Source of the DNA: Aquimarina algiphila | Lineage (GTDB): Bacteria > Bacteroidota > Bacteroidia > Flavobacteriales > Flavobacteriaceae | Assembly: GCF_007489275.1 (NCBI RefSeq) | Contig: NZ_VLNR01000011.1 | Coordinates: forward strand, 1-64,000 | Direction of reading: 5' to 3' | Length of the DNA: 64,000 nucleotides | Shown: positions 24,590-33,665 of the stretch, piece after piece | How positions within the stretch are numbered: position 1 is the stretch's first letter | Layout of the letters: each line of letters opens with the position of its first letter | Position numbers and translations under genes: made by a program | The notes under the pieces: model-generated | Databases searched by the model: none | Told to the model about the DNA's origin: nothing | The model's input: the letters and a program-made list of their open reading frames with translations, nothing else

Positions 24590-25194
24590 TGAACTTTTTT
24601 CTAAGAAGCGTTTCATACATTTTACACCCATTATTGATGCCTCTAGTAGGCGCAATAATTTATTTTAAAACAGCTCCAAGGTTTTTTCCAGATGAGATTA
24701 TTCGAGCCAAAGTCTTTGGTTTAGTCGTTCTTACGATCTTAATACCAATTGTATTATACTTTTTATTAAAAAGCCTAGGCACTATTAGCTCTATACATCT
24801 TGAAAATGTAAAACAACGTAAAATACCATTATTACTGCAATCTATTTTATTGATTGTAGTAATCAAAATGATCATTGATATTTACCACTATCCAGAACTG
24901 TATTTTTTCTTTTTGGGAATTTTGTTTTCGTCTTTAAGTGCTGTTTTTATGGTACTGTTCAACATTAAAGCAAGTTTACACATGATCGGAATAAGTGGAA
25001 TTACTATGTTTACGATTACATTAAGTATTCATTTTGGAGTTAACTTAACACTACTCATTGCTGCTTTAATGATTTCTAATGGACTGGTTGCTACATCAAG
25101 GTTACACTGCAAAGCACACAGCAATCTAGAACTCATTCTAGGGTTTTTGATTGGTGTAATCCCTCAGCTCACTTTAGCCAACTTCTGGTTATAA
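24589..25194 (+). CDS. PAP2-like integral membrane protein
   Basis: A 201-residue protein with about six TM helices. Degenerate PAP2 phosphatase motifs can be read in order: VKQRKIPLL (the KxxxxxxRP-like element), SLHMIGISG (in place of PSGH) and SRLHCKAHSNLE (matching SRx5Hx3D/E). It could be a lipid phosphatase of undecaprenyl or phospholipid type, or an inactive relative, since the PSGH element is altered. The start overlaps the rpoN stop by 1 bp. Its 3' end overlaps the convergent PorT-like gene by 6 bp. Confidence 0.65.
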   Translation: MNFFLRSVSYILHPLLMPLVGAIIYFKTAPRFFPDEIIRAKVFGLVVLTILIPIVLYFLLKSLGTISSIHLENVKQRKIPLLLQSILLIVVIKMIIDIYHYPELYFFFLGILFSSLSAVFMVLFNIKASLHMIGISGITMFTITLSIHFGVNLTLLIAALMISNGLVATSRLHCKAHSNLELILGFLIGVIPQLTLANFWL

Positions 25195-25896
25195 AATATA
25201 AAACATCAAACCTATTTTAGCCGTATTGAACCCAACAGATTCTCCATTAACTACCGCATCATCATTAAACAATGTGTTTATACTGTAATAGAAGTGAAAA
25301 TTGAAAGTATTCCATCCAAAAGTAAAAGTAGCTCCAATTCTCCATCGGTTTAACTCTTCAACTTTTGTTTGCTTTACCTCTCCAATAGCTCCCTTAAACC
25401 TTGATTGAAAAGAATACAAATATCCCATTCTAATGCCCGTATAAATTCTATAAAACTTGTGCGTTTCTGGCGTTGAAGTACGCCACCTAAACTCTAAAGG
25501 AGCTTCAACTAAATGTGTTGTAAATCTATTGGTACTAAAATCGATATCGTCCAGACTACTAAAAACACCTCGCTCTGTTTCCTCTTCTTCTCCTATAAAT
25601 AAATCTTGATTATAAACATTTAACGAATACCCTAAACCCAAGCCAATTGCAATATTTCGTCTTTTATTTATTGGCATATCTCTGATAAATCCCAAATGAA
25701 GACCTCCTGAAAAACCTGACTGACTAATACCTCTGGGCTTATTTAACAGTAAATTATAAGTTACTCCTACGTAAAACTGATCTTCTCGATATAAGGAGTC
25801 TATTTCTATTTCTTGATCAGTATCCTGTTCTGTTTCTTGTCCTAAAGAAACAAACATACACGAGAAACAAATGACAAATACAAGTAATCTTTTCAT
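25189..25896 (-). CDS. PorT-like outer membrane protein (type IX secretion)
   Basis: A 235-residue protein with a signal peptide (MKRLLVFVICFSCMFVSLG) and an eight-strand-type outer membrane beta-barrel ending in an aromatic-hydrophobic strand (GLMFYIL). The order PorT, ExbD pairs, ExbB fits what I recall for Flavobacteria. PorT is needed for type IX secretion and gliding. The barrel is clear; the specific PorT assignment is by length, motifs such as GGLHLGFIRDMPINKRRNIA, and context. Confidence 0.75.
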   Translation of the reverse strand: MKRLLVFVICFSCMFVSLGQETEQDTDQEIEIDSLYREDQFYVGVTYNLLLNKPRGISQSGFSGGLHLGFIRDMPINKRRNIAIGLGLGYSLNVYNQDLFIGEEEETERGVFSSLDDIDFSTNRFTTHLVEAPLEFRWRTSTPETHKFYRIYTGIRMGYLYSFQSRFKGAIGEVKQTKVEELNRWRIGATFTFGWNTFNFHFYYSINTLFNDDAVVNGESVGFNTAKIGLMFYIL

Positions 25897-25970
25897 AGAG
25901 TTTACTAAAATAAATCTATTTCTTTAAAAATTAGACAAACTTGATAAAAACAAGATCTAAATTATAAAAA

Positions 25971-25990
25971 ACCCTGCCCAAAGACAGGGT
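25971..25990 (-). terminator. Terminator of the downstream ExbD pair
   Basis: ACCCTG (25971-25976) pairs with CAGGGT (25985-25990). On the minus strand it is followed by a TTTTTTATAAT run. It ends the transcript of the ExbD pair at 26020-27127 and separates it from the PorT-like gene. Confidence 0.75.
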
Positions 25991-26019
25991 TTTATTTTAA
26001 ATTGAATACACTTCTTGTT

Positions 26020-26499
26020 TTATCGATTAAAATTATCTTTAGCTTCTCCTCTATTGGTAGTATAATTAATCTTAAGCGCCTGCACTTCTCTTAATTCCTT
26101 TTTTATATCCCCAACGAGTCCCATCTTTGTTTCTTTATCCACTTTTAAGGAGGTGATAAGAAAAGGAACCTCTCCTGGTCTTTTAAGAGCTCTTTCAGCC
26201 AAGATAAAAGCTTTTATATCCTTTATGTCGGCAAACTTGTCATTAAGCTGAATTCTTGCCTCAGACCCCATATCTCTATATCTTGAATTAGGCTTCCCTG
26301 CATAAATATTCATAATGAGCTTAGTATCCAATTTTTCAACTTGATCTGCGTAGGGTAACATATTTTGTATCATTAAAGTGTCATTGCGCATTACCGTTGC
26401 TACCATAAAGAAAAAGAGTAGCATAAAAACGATATCTGGTAATGAAGCTGTTGAAATTTCTGGTAATTGAGTGTTTTTCTTATTTTTAAATTTAGACAT
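26020..26499 (-). CDS. ExbD/TolR-family protein (pair 2, short type)
   Basis: A 159-residue ExbD-like protein with a cytoplasmic N-terminus (KKNTQLPEIST), one TM helix carrying the proton-path Asp in SLPDIVFMLLFFFMV, and a periplasmic domain ending with the NYTTNRGEA tail. ExbD works with ExbB to harvest the proton motive force for TonB-type or related machines. It is a clear paralogue of the 27466-27948 product. It lies 19 bp after its partner. Confidence 0.9.
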   Translation of the reverse strand: MSKFKNKKNTQLPEISTASLPDIVFMLLFFFMVATVMRNDTLMIQNMLPYADQVEKLDTKLIMNIYAGKPNSRYRDMGSEARIQLNDKFADIKDIKAFILAERALKRPGEVPFLITSLKVDKETKMGLVGDIKKELREVQALKINYTTNRGEAKDNFNR

Positions 26500-26518
26500 A
26501 ACTATAAAAATTAGGTTA

Positions 26519-27127
26519 TTACTGATTTCTTGGTTCTGCTTCAGAAAGTTTCTCTGGAAACATCGATTGAATCTTTTTAACCCGATCCCTTAATTCTTCC
26601 TTATTCCCAACATAACGTCCATCTTTTAAATTTTCTTCCATCTCTATAAATGAAACACCATACAATCGCTCTGCTTCTCGATTACGTAATTCTGTATAGG
26701 CGGATACTAATTCATTTTGTACCGCTATATAAGTCTCATAATTAGTTTCACGGCTATTAATAAGAGATATAATTGCTTTACTTGGGTGATCAGAAGATTC
26801 TATATCCTTATCCCCTTTACAATAGTCACATGCTAGGTCACCTGACCCACCTCCATTATCCAAAAATGCAATCGCTGCCTTCTTAAGGTCTTGAATTTCC
26901 ATCAAATTACCTTCTACTGATAGTTGATTAAGTTGATTTAATTCAACTTGAAAAAGATTCTTTTTTTTGAATACAACTTCTGGAGAATCTTCGATCAAAG
27001 GAGGTAATTTTCTCATTATTCCATAATCTGTTTCTATAGTGGTAGAAACCAAAAAAAAGATGAGTAATAAAAATGCGATATCTGCCATAGATCCCGCATT
27101 AACACTAGGTGCTAATCTTCTTGCCAT
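26519..27127 (-). CDS. ExbD/TolR-family protein (pair 2, long type)
   Basis: A 202-residue ExbD-like protein. The N-terminal MARRLAPSVNAGSMADIAFLL contains the TM helix with its Asp (MADIAFLLLIFFLV). The periplasmic domain includes an inserted loop with C-x2-C (LACDYCKGD), also present in the 27971-28579 paralogue as CTFC. A disulfide or metal site there is possible. It forms an ExbD pair with the gene downstream, in a unit separate from the exbB-proximal pair. Confidence 0.9.
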   Translation of the reverse strand: MARRLAPSVNAGSMADIAFLLLIFFLVSTTIETDYGIMRKLPPLIEDSPEVVFKKKNLFQVELNQLNQLSVEGNLMEIQDLKKAAIAFLDNGGGSGDLACDYCKGDKDIESSDHPSKAIISLINSRETNYETYIAVQNELVSAYTELRNREAERLYGVSFIEMEENLKDGRYVGNKEELRDRVKKIQSMFPEKLSEAEPRNQ

Positions 27128-27465
27128 AATAAAAAATATTTAATTAATAATTACTTACAAAATCAGCAAACGGTGATTATAAGCGACAAGAAGTATGTAG
27201 AAGAAAAATGTAATCGAGCTGCAACTCTTTTATCTAAATATTCAATATCGCTTTTGGAAGGTTAGATATCGATTTTTATAAAAATTAAATCACAGTTATC
27301 ACAAAATTTGGATCAATTGTCATGCCAACATTTTAGTAAGACTAAAAAAAGAAATATGGATTTATATATTTTTAAAGGACAAATATTAAGAAAAGCTTAT
27401 AAACTAAAAAATCCCGCCAAAAGGCAGGATTTTTTTATCTAATTAGAATATTTTCTATAGCGCTT
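27128..27465. other. 338-bp intergenic region between the two ExbD pairs
   Basis: It holds the terminator of the upstream pair near 27411-27430 and otherwise no gene or RNA that I can support. Its presence shows that the two ExbD pairs are separate transcription units. Confidence 0.6.
27411..27430 (-). terminator. Terminator of the exbB-proximal ExbD operon
   Basis: ATCCCGCC pairs with GGCAGGAT (one mismatch) around AAAA, with a run of T on both sides in the sense of each strand. It ends the minus-strand operon 29985-27466. Confidence 0.75.
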
Positions 27466-27948
27466 TTACCTTAGATTATCCGTTGCTTCACCAGTTCTGG
27501 TAGTGTAGTTAATCTTAAGTGCCTGAACATCTCTTAATTCGCTTTTGATATCTCCAACAAGTCCCATATTGGTCTCACCGTCAACTTTTAAAGCTGTTGT
27601 TAAAAAGGGAACTAATTCCTCTCTTTTTGATGCTCTTTCTGCCAAAATAAATGCTTTTATATCAGCTACTTCAGCAAATTTATCATTAAGCTGAATTCTT
27701 GCCTGAGTACCTGCACTTGCAGCATATCTCGAACTAGGCTTTCCAGCATAAATATACATTACCAAATCTTTTTTATCTAATTTTTCAATTTGATCTGCAA
27801 CAGGTAATCTATTTTCTATCATCAATGTATTTTGACGCATTACCGTTGCAACCATAAAGAAAAATAATAACATAAATACAATATCTGGTAACGAAGCCGT
27901 AGAAATTGCAGGTAATTCACCGCCGCTTTTCTTTTTAAACTTAGACAT
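27466..27948 (-). CDS. ExbD/TolR-family protein (pair 1, short type)
   Basis: A 160-residue ExbD-like protein, closely similar to the 26020-26499 product: shared STASLPDIVFMLLFFFMVATV helix with its Asp, and the KINYTTRTGEA end. It is the last gene of the exbB operon, 22 bp after the long-type ExbD. The close copy downstream indicates duplication of the pair. Confidence 0.9.
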   Translation of the reverse strand: MSKFKKKSGGELPAISTASLPDIVFMLLFFFMVATVMRQNTLMIENRLPVADQIEKLDKKDLVMYIYAGKPSSRYAASAGTQARIQLNDKFAEVADIKAFILAERASKREELVPFLTTALKVDGETNMGLVGDIKSELRDVQALKINYTTRTGEATDNLR

Positions 27949-27970
27949 AAGAATTTTGTTTTACGTTATA

Positions 27971-28579
27971 TTATTTTTTTGGTTCTGCTTCTGAAAGTTT
28001 TTCAGGAAACATAAATTGTATCTTCTTGATATCTTCCTTTAACGTTTCTTTACTTCCAGTATAATTAACATCTTTTACATCTTTTTCCATTTGAACAAAA
28101 GATTTACCAAAAAGACGTTGAGCTTCTCTATTACGTAACGTTGTATATGCCGCTACCAATTCATTTTGAACTGCAATATATGTGGCATAGTTAGTTTCTC
28201 TATTATTACGCAATGAAATTACTGCTTTTGTTGGATTATCTGACGATGATGGATTTTTAGCTCCTTGACAGAATGTACATCCATCGGCTCCTTTTCCTCC
28301 ACCATTATCCAAAAATGCAATTGCTGCTTCTCTAAGATCCTTCAACTCCATAGGAGCTTCCTCAACCAATAAGTCATTATTCTTATTCAATTCTACAACA
28401 AAAATATTTTTTTCCTTTAGAATTGGTGGCTCCACATTATCCTCTTGTGGAGGCGGAAGTTTACGGCTAATACCACTATCAGTTTCGATAGTTGTAGTAA
28501 CCAGGAAGAATATAAGAAGTAAGAATGCAATATCTGCCATAGATCCTGCATTTACCTCTGGTGCTGCTCTTCTTGCCAT
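27971..28579 (-). CDS. ExbD/TolR-family protein (pair 1, long type)
   Basis: A 202-residue ExbD-like protein, the paralogue of the 26519-27127 product, with MADIAFLLLIFFLVTTTIET as TM helix and Asp. The periplasmic loop carries GCTFCQGAK, a C-x2-C. It is 2 bp after the 157-residue membrane protein gene in the exbB operon. Confidence 0.9.
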   Translation of the reverse strand: MARRAAPEVNAGSMADIAFLLLIFFLVTTTIETDSGISRKLPPPQEDNVEPPILKEKNIFVVELNKNNDLLVEEAPMELKDLREAAIAFLDNGGGKGADGCTFCQGAKNPSSSDNPTKAVISLRNNRETNYATYIAVQNELVAAYTTLRNREAQRLFGKSFVQMEKDVKDVNYTGSKETLKEDIKKIQFMFPEKLSEAEPKK

Positions 28580-28581
28580 AA

Positions 28582-29055
28582 TTATTTACCTATTAATTTT
28601 TTAACACCCGAAAGAAACATTAATCCAACTGCAATCGCAGCCAAGAAATAAAATGTATACAATCCGGTTCCTACCCACTTAGATCCACTTGCAGAAAGTA
28701 TTTCTCCATCTTTTAGCGGGGTTTCAACGCCATCAGCCAATACAAAACCAATTATTGCAATGACAACAAAAGCGACAATTCCTATTGCAGTATTTTTAAG
28801 ACTTGATGGATTTTTGGCCATAGTCGAAAACACAGCAATTAAAGTAGCTATAATAGTGATAACAAAAACCACCAAAGTAAGCATATATAATGGAGTTACC
28901 GAAGGTGCTGCTATTTCTAAAGGAAGTTCTCTAGCTTCAGAAACACCATTTTCGTCCATTAAGGTGCCTATTGAACTACTCATAAGATACCAAAGGATTA
29001 TCCCTAAGACTCCTACTCCTAGCACAACATATGATAATATTTTAGAAATTTTCAT
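28582..29055 (-). CDS. Four-helix membrane protein of the ExbB-ExbD operon
   Basis: A 157-residue membrane protein with about four TM helices and no recognised family. It sits between exbB and the ExbD pair, a position that I recall as common in Flavobacteria. It may be a structural accessory of the proton channel, which is inference. The C-terminus (LSGVKKLIGK) is cytoplasmic-type basic. Confidence 0.7.
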   Translation of the reverse strand: MKISKILSYVVLGVGVLGIILWYLMSSSIGTLMDENGVSEARELPLEIAAPSVTPLYMLTLVVFVITIIATLIAVFSTMAKNPSSLKNTAIGIVAFVVIAIIGFVLADGVETPLKDGEILSASGSKWVGTGLYTFYFLAAIAVGLMFLSGVKKLIGK

Positions 29056-29181
29056 GTGTCTGTTTTTTTAAATTTAGAATACATATCATTAGTATTCCGT
29101 TAAACAATAATAATATATAAATAGATGTATAAAATCAATCCTTATACATAGAAGTTTTACACTCCTATTTCTATTATCTTA

Positions 29182-29985
29182 TTATTTCTTGTTTTTGTAA
29201 GCTACTAGCATATCGATTAAAGTAATCGAAGCATCTTCCATATCATTTACTATTCTATCAATCTTAGCTACGATGTAGTTATAAAATATCTGAAGAATAA
29301 TTGCCACAATAAGACCAAATACTGTTGTAAGAAGTGCTACTTTAATACCACCTGCTACAAGAGAAGGCTGCATATCACCAGCTGCTTCAATCTTATCAAA
29401 GGCTTGGATCATACCAATTACCGTTCCCATAAACCCAAGCATCGGAGCAAGAGCGATAAATAATGATACCCAAGATACGTTTTTCTCTAATTGTCCCATT
29501 TGAACACCACCATAAGCAACAACTGCTTTCTCTGCCGCATCAATACTTTCGTCTGCTCTATCAAGACCTTGATAGTAAATCGATGCAACAGGTCCTTTTG
29601 TATTTCTACAAACTTCTTTTGCTGCTTCAACACCACCACTATGTAATGCATCTTCTACATTTTGTTGTAATTTCTTAGTATTCGTTGTAGAAAGATTTAA
29701 AAAGATAATTCTTTCAATTGCTATCGCAAGACCTAAGATCAAACATAGAAGTACGATACCCATAAATCCTGGTCCACCTTCTATAAAACGCTTTTTAAGC
29801 TCTTGATGGAAGGATAATTCTTCAGCATCAGCAGATTCAGGTGCTTCTTGAATTGTTGTCGTAGTAAGAGGAGCAATTAATAATTGCACATTTGCCGTTA
29901 ATAACTGGGCTGGTGCAGTAGAAGCTTGTAAGTTTCCAAAAGTCATAACTGCTGCGATTGCCAGAATAGAAAATAATCTTTTCAT
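29182..29985 (-). CDS. exbB: ExbB/MotA/TolQ proton channel protein
   Basis: A 267-residue protein with a hydrophobic signal-like N-terminus (MKRLFSILAIAAVMTFGN) and then the MotA/TolQ/ExbB core. TM1 contains FMGIVLLCLILGLAIAIERI. TM2 and TM3 contain SWVSLFIALAPMLGFMGTVIGMI and ALLTTVFGLIVAIILQIF, with the conserved Gly-Thr-Val-Gly and Thr residues. It powers TonB-dependent uptake or a related gliding/secretion motor. It is the first gene of the operon with the ExbD genes. Confidence 0.93.
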   Translation of the reverse strand: MKRLFSILAIAAVMTFGNLQASTAPAQLLTANVQLLIAPLTTTTIQEAPESADAEELSFHQELKKRFIEGGPGFMGIVLLCLILGLAIAIERIIFLNLSTTNTKKLQQNVEDALHSGGVEAAKEVCRNTKGPVASIYYQGLDRADESIDAAEKAVVAYGGVQMGQLEKNVSWVSLFIALAPMLGFMGTVIGMIQAFDKIEAAGDMQPSLVAGGIKVALLTTVFGLIVAIILQIFYNYIVAKIDRIVNDMEDASITLIDMLVAYKNKK

Positions 29986-30019
29986 TGCGCTTATTCTTAA
30001 TTTTAATTAGTTAAAGGGT

Positions 30020-30051
30020 TAAAGATATAAAAATAATATAAAATCTATCAA
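30020..30051 (-). promoter_or_regulatory. Candidate promoter of the exbB operon
   Basis: On the minus strand a TTG (30051-30049) and TATCTTTA (30027-30020) are separated by 21 bp. This is one mismatch from TAnnTTTG at typical spacing, about 35 bp before the exbB ATG. Confidence 0.5.
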
Positions 30052-30067
30052 AAAATTAAATATATTG

Positions 30068-30155
30068 CAGAGAGGAAGGGATTCGAACCCTCGATACGCT
30101 TTTGACGTATACACACTTTCCAGGCGTGCGCCTTCGACCACTCGGCCACCTCTCT
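30068..30155 (-). tRNA. tRNA-Ser (anticodon GGA)
   Basis: Read on the minus strand it begins AGAGAGGTGGCCGAGTGG and folds as a type II tRNA. The acceptor AGAGAGG pairs with CCTCTCT, the anticodon loop is CTGGAAA (GGA), there is a long variable arm GTATACGTCAAAAGCGTAT, and the T-arm carries GTTCGAAT. No encoded CCA. Length 88 nt with discriminator G. Confidence 0.95.
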
Positions 30156-30222
30156 CTGGTTTCCCCTAAAATTAGGGATCGGCAAATAACAAAAAAAATG
30201 TTAACTACTAAAATTTGAGGCG

Positions 30223-31257
30223 TTAATTTTCAGACATTTCACCTCGTAGCGAAGTTTCATAAATGGTTTTGAGCACTTTAAGTGGTAATTTTTCTCCTAA
30301 CAAATACATTAATTTTGCTACTGCAGCCTCTGTAGTAATGTCTTTTCCTGATATTACTCCGGCTTTTTTAAGCGCAACACTGGTATCATATTTCCCCATT
30401 TCAACACTTCCTCCTGCACATTGAGTAACATTAACTATCGGAACACCTCTTTTAATTGTTTCAGAAATAAGATGTATAAACCACTTTTTTGTAGTTGTAT
30501 TTCCTGCTCCATACGTCTCTATAATTATCCCTTTTATGGTTTCTGAAGAAAAAATATCTTCAAGAATTCGTTCATTAATTCCTGGAAACATTTTTAGAAT
30601 TAGAATATCATTATCAAAATGAGTGTGATACACCATTTTTTTTCGTCTGTTTACCGTTCTTAAAAAAGTAGTATTGACTTTAAGATGAACACCAGATTCT
30701 ACCAACGCGGGATAGTTCATAGATTGAAAAGCTTCAAAATGCTCTGCATTTATCTTTGTAGTTCTATTAGCTCTAAGTAATTTATATTCGAAATAAAGTC
30801 CTACTTCTGTTATCACAGGTTTTCCTTTTTTCTGTAATGCAGAAATCTGAACCGCTGTGATCAGGTTCTCTTTAGCATCTGTTCTTAAATCTCCAATAGG
30901 CAATTGAGAACCTGTGAAAATAATTGGTTTTGTAAGGTTTTCAAACATAAAACTAATAGCAGAAGCTGTGTACGACATGGTATCACTACCATGAAGCACT
31001 ACAAATCCATCATAGTTTTCATAATTCTCATTAATGACATCTCCAAGTTCTTTCCATCTATCAACATTCATATCAGATGAGTCAATAGGAGTAGAAAAAC
31101 TAACGGTATCTATATTACAATCCAATTGCTTAAGCTCAGGGATGTTTAACAACAATTCATCAAAATCAAAAGCAATTAAAGCCCCTGTCTCGAAGTCCTT
31201 TATCATTCCGATAGTTCCTCCGGTATAAATAAGTAATATATTCGGTGACGTATTCAT
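30223..31257 (-). CDS. ansA: Type I L-asparaginase
   Basis: A 344-residue enzyme from the MNTSPNILLIYTGG start, which I prefer to an ATG five codons upstream because the family begins there. Active-site elements: T of YTGGTIGM, the HGSDTMSYTA motif with Thr and Asp, and K of TDAKENL. There is no signal peptide, so it is the cytoplasmic type I enzyme, hydrolysing asparagine to aspartate and ammonia. The TatD gene lies 40 bp upstream on the same strand, so they may be co-transcribed. Confidence 0.93.
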   Translation of the reverse strand: MNTSPNILLIYTGGTIGMIKDFETGALIAFDFDELLLNIPELKQLDCNIDTVSFSTPIDSSDMNVDRWKELGDVINENYENYDGFVVLHGSDTMSYTASAISFMFENLTKPIIFTGSQLPIGDLRTDAKENLITAVQISALQKKGKPVITEVGLYFEYKLLRANRTTKINAEHFEAFQSMNYPALVESGVHLKVNTTFLRTVNRRKKMVYHTHFDNDILILKMFPGINERILEDIFSSETIKGIIIETYGAGNTTTKKWFIHLISETIKRGVPIVNVTQCAGGSVEMGKYDTSVALKKAGVISGKDITTEAAVAKLMYLLGEKLPLKVLKTIYETSLRGEMSEN

Positions 31258-31297
31258 ATAGCAAATGAACAAAATTTTTGATGATATTTAAATTTAT

Positions 31298-32086
31298 CTA
31301 AACTCCAAATACATCTTTAGAATTTTTGGTAGTAATCTCTGCTATTTCTATGACAGGCTTCTCATATATACTCTGGAGTTTTTCGAGGACATTAATTATA
31401 TAGGAACTCTCATTTCGTTTACCTCTATAAGGAGTAGGCGCCAAATATGGTGCATCAGTTTCTAATACGATATGATCCAAAGAGATCTGATTTAAAAATG
31501 TATCAATTTTACCATTTTTAAAAGTGACCACGCCTCCTATGCCTAATTTCATATTATACTCAATAGCACGACGAGCATCTTCTAAAGTTCCTGTAAAACA
31601 ATGAAAAATCCCAAATAGATCATCCGATTTTTCTAACTCTAGTACTTCAAAAACTTCTTCAAATGCTTCTCTGCAATGTATAACGATGGGTAACTTATGC
31701 TTTTTTGCTAATTGGATTTGATATCTGAAGGCCTCTTGTTGCTCAGTTAAAAAGCTTTTATCCCAATACAAATCTATTCCTATCTCCCCTATTGCATAAA
31801 ACTTTTTACCTTCTTTATTACTCAAACGGCTTTCAAGTTCTTTCTCAACATGTGCAAGCTCTTCTTTGTAACTCTCTTTTACATGAGTAGGATGTAAACC
31901 TGTCATTAGAAAAACATATTCTGGATATTTCTCTTCGACAGCATACATTGCTTTGGTATATGTAGAATCAATAGCGGGCACAAAGAAACGAGTCACTCCA
32001 TTTCTTATGGCTCGTTGCATCATTTCATCTTGATCTTCATCAAAGGCTTCGCTATAAATATGTGTATGGGTATCGGTTAGTATCAT
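31298..32086 (-). CDS. TatD-family metal-dependent hydrolase (DNase)
   Basis: A 262-residue TIM-barrel hydrolase starting MILTDTHTHIY. The start at 32086 is preferred over an in-frame ATG 30 bp upstream, because the promoter element lies just before it and family members start at this point. Metal ligands: HTH near the start, E of EIGIDLYW, H of VIHCREAF and HCFTG, D of LETDAPYL. TatD proteins are 3'-5' exonucleases for single-stranded or damaged DNA. Confidence 0.92.
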   Translation of the reverse strand: MILTDTHTHIYSEAFDEDQDEMMQRAIRNGVTRFFVPAIDSTYTKAMYAVEEKYPEYVFLMTGLHPTHVKESYKEELAHVEKELESRLSNKEGKKFYAIGEIGIDLYWDKSFLTEQQEAFRYQIQLAKKHKLPIVIHCREAFEEVFEVLELEKSDDLFGIFHCFTGTLEDARRAIEYNMKLGIGGVVTFKNGKIDTFLNQISLDHIVLETDAPYLAPTPYRGKRNESSYIINVLEKLQSIYEKPVIEIAEITTKNSKDVFGV

Positions 32087-32090
32087 GCGG

Positions 32091-32098
32091 CAAAAATA
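32091..32098 (-). promoter_or_regulatory. Candidate -7 element just before tatD
   Basis: The plus-strand CAAAAATA reads TATTTTTG on the minus strand, a perfect match to TAnnTTTG, ending 5 bp before the ATG at 32086. The transcript would have almost no leader. No -33 TTG is at the right spacing, so support is moderate. Confidence 0.45.
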
Positions 32099-32168
32099 AT
32101 TAAATTTTATGCGCATTAATTATTCTTTTTAGAATATTAATTGCTAATATCTAACCTACGAATATTTC

Positions 32169-32456
32169 TTAGTTCACACTAATAATACGCTCTAAAGGAA
32201 TAACTGTAGATTGTTTCAGGATAACCGATTTTTCAGTTATTCCCCATACGGTAGTTTCTACTGCTTTAGAACCTTGGTCATCTGCAAAAATGATTTTTAC
32301 TTTTTGGTGTTCTAGATTACCTAGACTCATTGCTCTTTTCAATTTATAACGTCGATCTTGTTTTTCTCTTTTACCCTTTAATACTTCTTCATGCGGGAAA
32401 TGTAAAAATTGTATTTGCTCTTTTTCTATAGCTTGTATTTTATTATGCATTCTCAT
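32169..32456 (-). CDS. Small conserved-looking hypothetical protein
   Basis: A 95-residue basic protein. The N-terminal half is helical and Lys/Arg-rich (EEVLKGKREKQDRRYKLKRA). The C-terminal half is a small beta fold (HQKVKIIFADDQGSKAVETT, then TEKSVILKQSTVIPLERII). An alternative start is the ATG at 32450. It may be a nucleic-acid-binding or SH3-like protein, but no family is recognised. Confidence 0.7.
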   Translation of the reverse strand: MRMHNKIQAIEKEQIQFLHFPHEEVLKGKREKQDRRYKLKRAMSLGNLEHQKVKIIFADDQGSKAVETTVWGITEKSVILKQSTVIPLERIISVN

Positions 32457-32808
32457 GACATGTGCTCTTTAAATTATTCTAAAAGTTTAGTAGCATTTTC
32501 TCAATAAAAATTACACTTCAGCACGTTACCAGTCCCAAAACACCATATAATTAACAAACTTTATGATATTTCAATAAAAACACAACACCTAGTAAAGAAA
32601 CAAAAACCAGAAAACCTTATCTCAAACTGGCAAAACTTTAATCTAAATAAAATCACTTCACAGCTTTAGCATTTATTTTAAGCCTAAAATAATATCTCTA
32701 TTATCTATAGTACAAGAATCTACATAAGTTCTAAACCAGCCATTTCCAGAGTTAACCTTATTTCTATTAATTATACTATTTTTACGGCAAGTTTCTTCAA
32801 AACAAAAC
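32457..32808. other. 352-bp divergent intergenic region
   Basis: It lies between the small hypothetical gene on minus and the aspartic protease on plus. No promoter-class motif, repeat or RNA gene can be supported. Confidence 0.55.
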
Positions 32809-33246
32809 ATGAGTACACTCCGAAAATTTTTAACGCAAAAAGCATATCAACGAATCAAACTTGTTTTTACAAAAACAAATCATTTTGAAGTTAAAGCGAT
32901 CCTAAATGGTATTGAAGGAAATTTCATAGTAGATACAGGAGCCTCTAATTCTTGTGTTGGATTTGAAGCTGTCGAGAAATTTAATCTTTTTGCTCAAGAC
33001 AGCGATGTAAGAGCAGCTGGAGCTGGAGCTACAGACATGCTCACTCAACTTTCTCAAAAAAACTCAATACAAATAGGAAGTTGGTCCAAAAAAAGAGTAT
33101 CTCTTGTTCTCTTTGATCTTAACCATGTCAATGCTGCACTTATAGCACATCATGCAGAACCGGTAGACGGTATTATCGGAGCAGATATTCTAAAAAGGGG
33201 TAAAGCTATTATTGATTACGAAAGAACTTGCATGTATTTGAAGTAA
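32809..33246 (+). CDS. Retropepsin-like aspartic protease
   Basis: A 145-residue single-domain clan AA protein. The catalytic motif is FIVDTGASNSCVG (D of DTGAS). The second hydrophobic motif is GIIGADILKRGKAIIDYE, as in retroviral-type proteases. It has no signal peptide or membrane segment, and would act as a dimer. Substrates are unknown. It is monocistronic by its setting. Confidence 0.88.
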   Translation: MSTLRKFLTQKAYQRIKLVFTKTNHFEVKAILNGIEGNFIVDTGASNSCVGFEAVEKFNLFAQDSDVRAAGAGATDMLTQLSQKNSIQIGSWSKKRVSLVLFDLNHVNAALIAHHAEPVDGIIGADILKRGKAIIDYERTCMYLK

Positions 33247-33665
33247 AAAACTAACATTATCATGTAATATATTTTATCAAATTTTCCTCTTCAAAAAATA
33301 TAGTTGCAAAAAAACTCTGAGATTTCGGGTTTTAAACAAATATTACTTAAATTTAATAAATCAGATCTTGTTATTTCTAATGATAATAAGCAATTCATTT
33401 ATATAATGAAATATGATGAAATATTTCTTAGCGTATTTCATCATTAAGTTTACTTACAGAAGTACCATTAGAAAATCAACTTACCCCAGAGATCTAAATT
33501 GAAGTTTTAATATTACTTATTACCAACACATCTGTCAAGACATACATGATACCTCAAATTTATTCTTTGTTAACTTTTGTCACGTTTTATAGAACAATAA
33601 ACCGAAGTTAAAAGAATACAATCGTATCATATTCTAATGAATTATTAATTAAAACAATTAAAATT
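33247..33665. other. 419-bp intergenic region with an 11-bp inverted repeat
   Basis: ATGATGAAATA (33413-33423) and its exact complement (33434-33444) form a hairpin with a 10-nt loop. It has no T-tract, so its role as a terminator is doubtful. Nothing else is supported in this stretch. Confidence 0.5.
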
